From positions 1 to 6,287 of the forward strand of contig CALMNJ010000173.1 of assembly GCA_937868675.1 (NCBI GenBank): a stretch of DNA of 6,287 bases, given 5' to 3'. Below, piece by piece: positions 4,228 to 6,287 of this stretch (its first letter is position 1; every line of letters begins with the position of its first letter). The DNA comes from an uncultured Bacteroidota bacterium. Its GTDB lineage: Bacteria; Bacteroidota; Bacteroidia; B-17B0; Aurantibacillaceae. A model generated the notes under the pieces. That model ran no database searches, was not told the DNA's origin, and saw only the letters and a list, made by a program, of their open reading frames with translations. The translations under genes were made by a program, and so were the position numbers.

Positions 4228-6287
4228 TTAAATTCGAAATTCTCTTTTGCGGATCCACCACTCAGTTGCATACAAAACAAGCACAACAAAAAACAACCAC
4301 TTAAGTTCAATAAGCGGTGAAACGCTTCGTTGACTATAGGTAACAGGTTTAATGCTTTCATTGCTCATCAGCTCCAGTTCAAGCGCTTTTAATTGCGATG
4401 TATAAAACATTTTGCCGCCACTTCGTTTTGAAATCTGAGACAATTCAAAATGATCTGCAACACAGTTTATTCGTTCAACAACAATTTCCTTTACAGTAAA
4501 ACTTCCCTTTTTTACCAGTAGTTCGCCATCCAGTTTAACGGAAGCTTCGTATTTGTATTCGCCCGCCCCGAGTCTGCCGGCGTTAAGTTTATAATAACCC
4601 TGCGCTTTGCTGAAAACATAATTAAAACGCTGATTTTTTTCGTTCACTAATTGAAGACTCACTTCAGGTTCGGTAATGGCCTGGTAAGACTTATTGTAAA
4701 CCTCTGCCCCGAATTCGGCTTCCTGATTTTCGTTTATTATTCGGGGAGGCACAAGCCTGAAAAAACTTTTGTCACTTTTTACAGAAAGATACTGAACGCA
4801 CTTGCGCACAAGTTCGTCAAACCGTATGGTGCTGTTGTGTTCTGAATAATCACGAAGTTTCCAACGCCACAGCCCGTCACCTGCAAATACACCATACTTT
4901 AAACCTTCCGTCTCACCGAAATAAAGCAAAGGATAATCGGTTTCCACATCGCTTAATTTTTGTTTAAGAAGTGTCTGAATGCCCGTTTGCGGCTGAAAAT
5001 TCCCAAATGCGGTTTTCACGGCCGGCAGATTATTGCTTAACCGCTGCAGTTCGTCTGAAATACCAAAGAGCCCGAACGACTTTTCGGCGAAAGGTTCGGC
5101 ATCGTTGCTTCGCCCAAGTCCGCCGCTAATTTTTACGCCAGGCACATTGTCGTAATTCGCAGGACTTACAATCCAAAACGGAATGCCGGCCAATCGGCAC
5201 TCGTTTAGCACGGCGTTATGATTATTATAACCATGCAAAATCACCATCGAATAGGGCTTTAGCGCCGGAACACCACGTTCAAAATACGCCACGTTTACTT
5301 CGTAATTACCGGGTTCTTCAAGGGTTTCACGTATGGAGGCAATATCGGGATGAGGGGCCTGCGCAAGAATCAGTATTTTTTCGCGGTTATCAATCACTTC
5401 TATAATAAACGATTGCTCATTATTGGCAATGTTTTTTTCGCCCTCCAGGGCCTTTACTTTAATTGTATATTTTAGAGTACCCGGTTTTGTAGCGTTCAAT
5501 GTAAAGCCGCAGATTCCAGAAAAATTATCTGTGTTGCAAACCAGCTTCTGTTCGCCTTTTAAAACCGAGTTCTCGAAAAGTTCTGCCTGTATAATACGTC
5601 CTTTTGCTTTGTGCGCATTAATAACTACCTCGGCCGGAAAATTATTATTAAGATAAGCCACCTGATTGTGTTCGATTTTCTTTATAAAGGCATCGCGGTT
5701 CCCGGTGGTATCGCCAGAGGCAATAGTATATACCGGAAACCCCATTTTTGAAACGATACCCGAAGGCGCCGATCCGCGATTGTATATGCCATCAGTTACC
5801 ATCACAAGTGCACCGATATTGGCGCCGCTGTAATTGTTCTCCAGCATTTCGAACAAGCCCTCTATATCCGTTTCCTTATCACTAAAATCCGGCGGAGCGT
5901 CGCTTTCGCGGCTTGCGTTACCAAAAAGTGCACTCTTTACAAGGTATTTTTGCGAAGCGTTTTTTTTCAAAGCGTTAAACTCTTTTTGAAAGTTGCCTTT
6001 TATTTCGCTGCTGTCGCGGGCCGACACCATAGATACCGAGTTGTCGAACGCAAACAACACGATGGGGTTTTCGGTTTGGTTGAGAGTGCGTTTAATAAAA
6101 ATGTTCAGTAACAAAAGGCAAAGGATAAACGTGCTTGTGAACCGGAGCAGTAATAAGGCAAGGCGTATTACAGGCTTTACTTCTGTGGTTGCCTTGTTTT
6201 TTCCGTAAAGCCAGTAAGCCGAAAGCCCCGCCGGTAGTAGAGATAAAGCGTAAAAATACCAGGGGCTATTTAGGATCAGTTCCGACA
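4228..6287 (-). CDS. VWA-domain membrane protein with GATase-like domain, 5' end at window edge
   Basis: The frame stays open to the window edge, with 685 residues visible. The last two bases could be the TG of an ATG, so perhaps only one base is missing. An internal TTG at 6114 would remove both N-terminal helices and is not the start. In visible numbering, membrane helices lie at about 8-28 and 42-63, followed by a VWA domain at about 74-195. Its metal-ion-dependent adhesion site looks intact: D81-x-S83-x-S85, T139 as likely third ligand and T164-D165-G. An Ig-like beta region covers about 205-300. A Rossmann-like segment resembling class I glutamine amidotransferases (GATase) spans about 303-400, without a recognisable nucleophile elbow. 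A G-D-G-L-W-R-W motif lies near 470 and a second beta domain at about 505-600. A final helix at 662-677 ends in a basic tail. The protein is an inner-membrane protein with a large soluble middle part, probably a metal-dependent protein-binding factor. Similar proteins occur widely in Bacteroidota; the role is unknown. Confidence 0.93.
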   Translation of the reverse strand, partial: SELILNSPWYFYALSLLPAGLSAYWLYGKNKATTEVKPVIRLALLLLRFTSTFILCLLLLNIFIKRTLNQTENPIVLFAFDNSVSMVSARDSSEIKGNFQKEFNALKKNASQKYLVKSALFGNASRESDAPPDFSDKETDIEGLFEMLENNYSGANIGALVMVTDGIYNRGSAPSGIVSKMGFPVYTIASGDTTGNRDAFIKKIEHNQVAYLNNNFPAEVVINAHKAKGRIIQAELFENSVLKGEQKLVCNTDNFSGICGFTLNATKPGTLKYTIKVKALEGEKNIANNEQSFIIEVIDNREKILILAQAPHPDIASIRETLEEPGNYEVNVAYFERGVPALKPYSMVILHGYNNHNAVLNECRLAGIPFWIVSPANYDNVPGVKISGGLGRSNDAEPFAEKSFGLFGISDELQRLSNNLPAVKTAFGNFQPQTGIQTLLKQKLSDVETDYPLLYFGETEGLKYGVFAGDGLWRWKLRDYSEHNSTIRFDELVRKCVQYLSVKSDKSFFRLVPPRIINENQEAEFGAEVYNKSYQAITEPEVSLQLVNEKNQRFNYVFSKAQGYYKLNAGRLGAGEYKYEASVKLDGELLVKKGSFTVKEIVVERINCVADHFELSQISKRSGGKMFYTSQLKALELELMSNESIKPVTYSQRSVSPLIELKWLFFVVLVLYATEWWIRKREFRI

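Noticed and set aside
4219..4261. GTG at 4261 as the start of the small lipoprotein
   Set aside because: It would overlap the end of the VWA gene by 34 nt and place a long polar segment before the signal peptide.
6112..6114. TTG as the start of the VWA protein
   Set aside because: The frame continues upstream to the window edge and encodes two membrane helices that belong to the protein type. TTG here is an internal leucine codon.

Overview
The window looks like a chromosomal segment from a member of the Bacteroidota. The reasons are the DUF1599 and BT_3928-type DoxX gene pair, a signal peptide whose predicted cleavage leaves glutamine at +1, A/T-rich gene leaders without clear Shine-Dalgarno sequences, a TAnnTTTG-type promoter box, and a von Willebrand factor A (VWA) membrane protein of a type common in that phylum. 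Base composition is moderate and even throughout. I see no mobile elements, CRISPR arrays, tRNAs or rRNAs, and the genus cannot be named from sequence alone.

Plus-strand half (1-2626): the window opens inside the 3' end of a DUF1599-family gene. After 13 nt comes a DoxX/MauE-like membrane protein of 443 aa with an HCGCFGD motif and a degenerate thioredoxin-like C-terminal domain. A 114-nt intergenic region holds an inverted repeat, a pair of direct repeats and a probable promoter box. It is followed by an exported protein of eight tetratricopeptide repeats (TPRs), whose transcript may be nearly leaderless. A bulged hairpin at 2638-2670 lies between the two convergent halves and can serve as a terminator in both directions.

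Minus-strand half (2682-6287), read right to left: a VWA-domain membrane protein enters from the right edge. Only its first codon, or very little, seems to be missing. A small lipoprotein starts 2 to 8 nt after its stop, and its mature part resembles the chagasin (I42) fold. After 68 nt comes a membrane fatty acid desaturase with all three histidine boxes. Its short leader carries a near-palindrome that could be an operator.

How the genes may work together: DUF1599 and DoxX are probably one transcription unit. The VWA protein and the lipoprotein are probably another, acting in the envelope. The TPR protein and the desaturase look like single-gene units. Nothing here amounts to a clear new system. 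The more interesting points are the cysteine layout of the DoxX protein, the chagasin-like lipoprotein coupled to the VWA protein, and the regulatory signals upstream of the TPR and desaturase genes.
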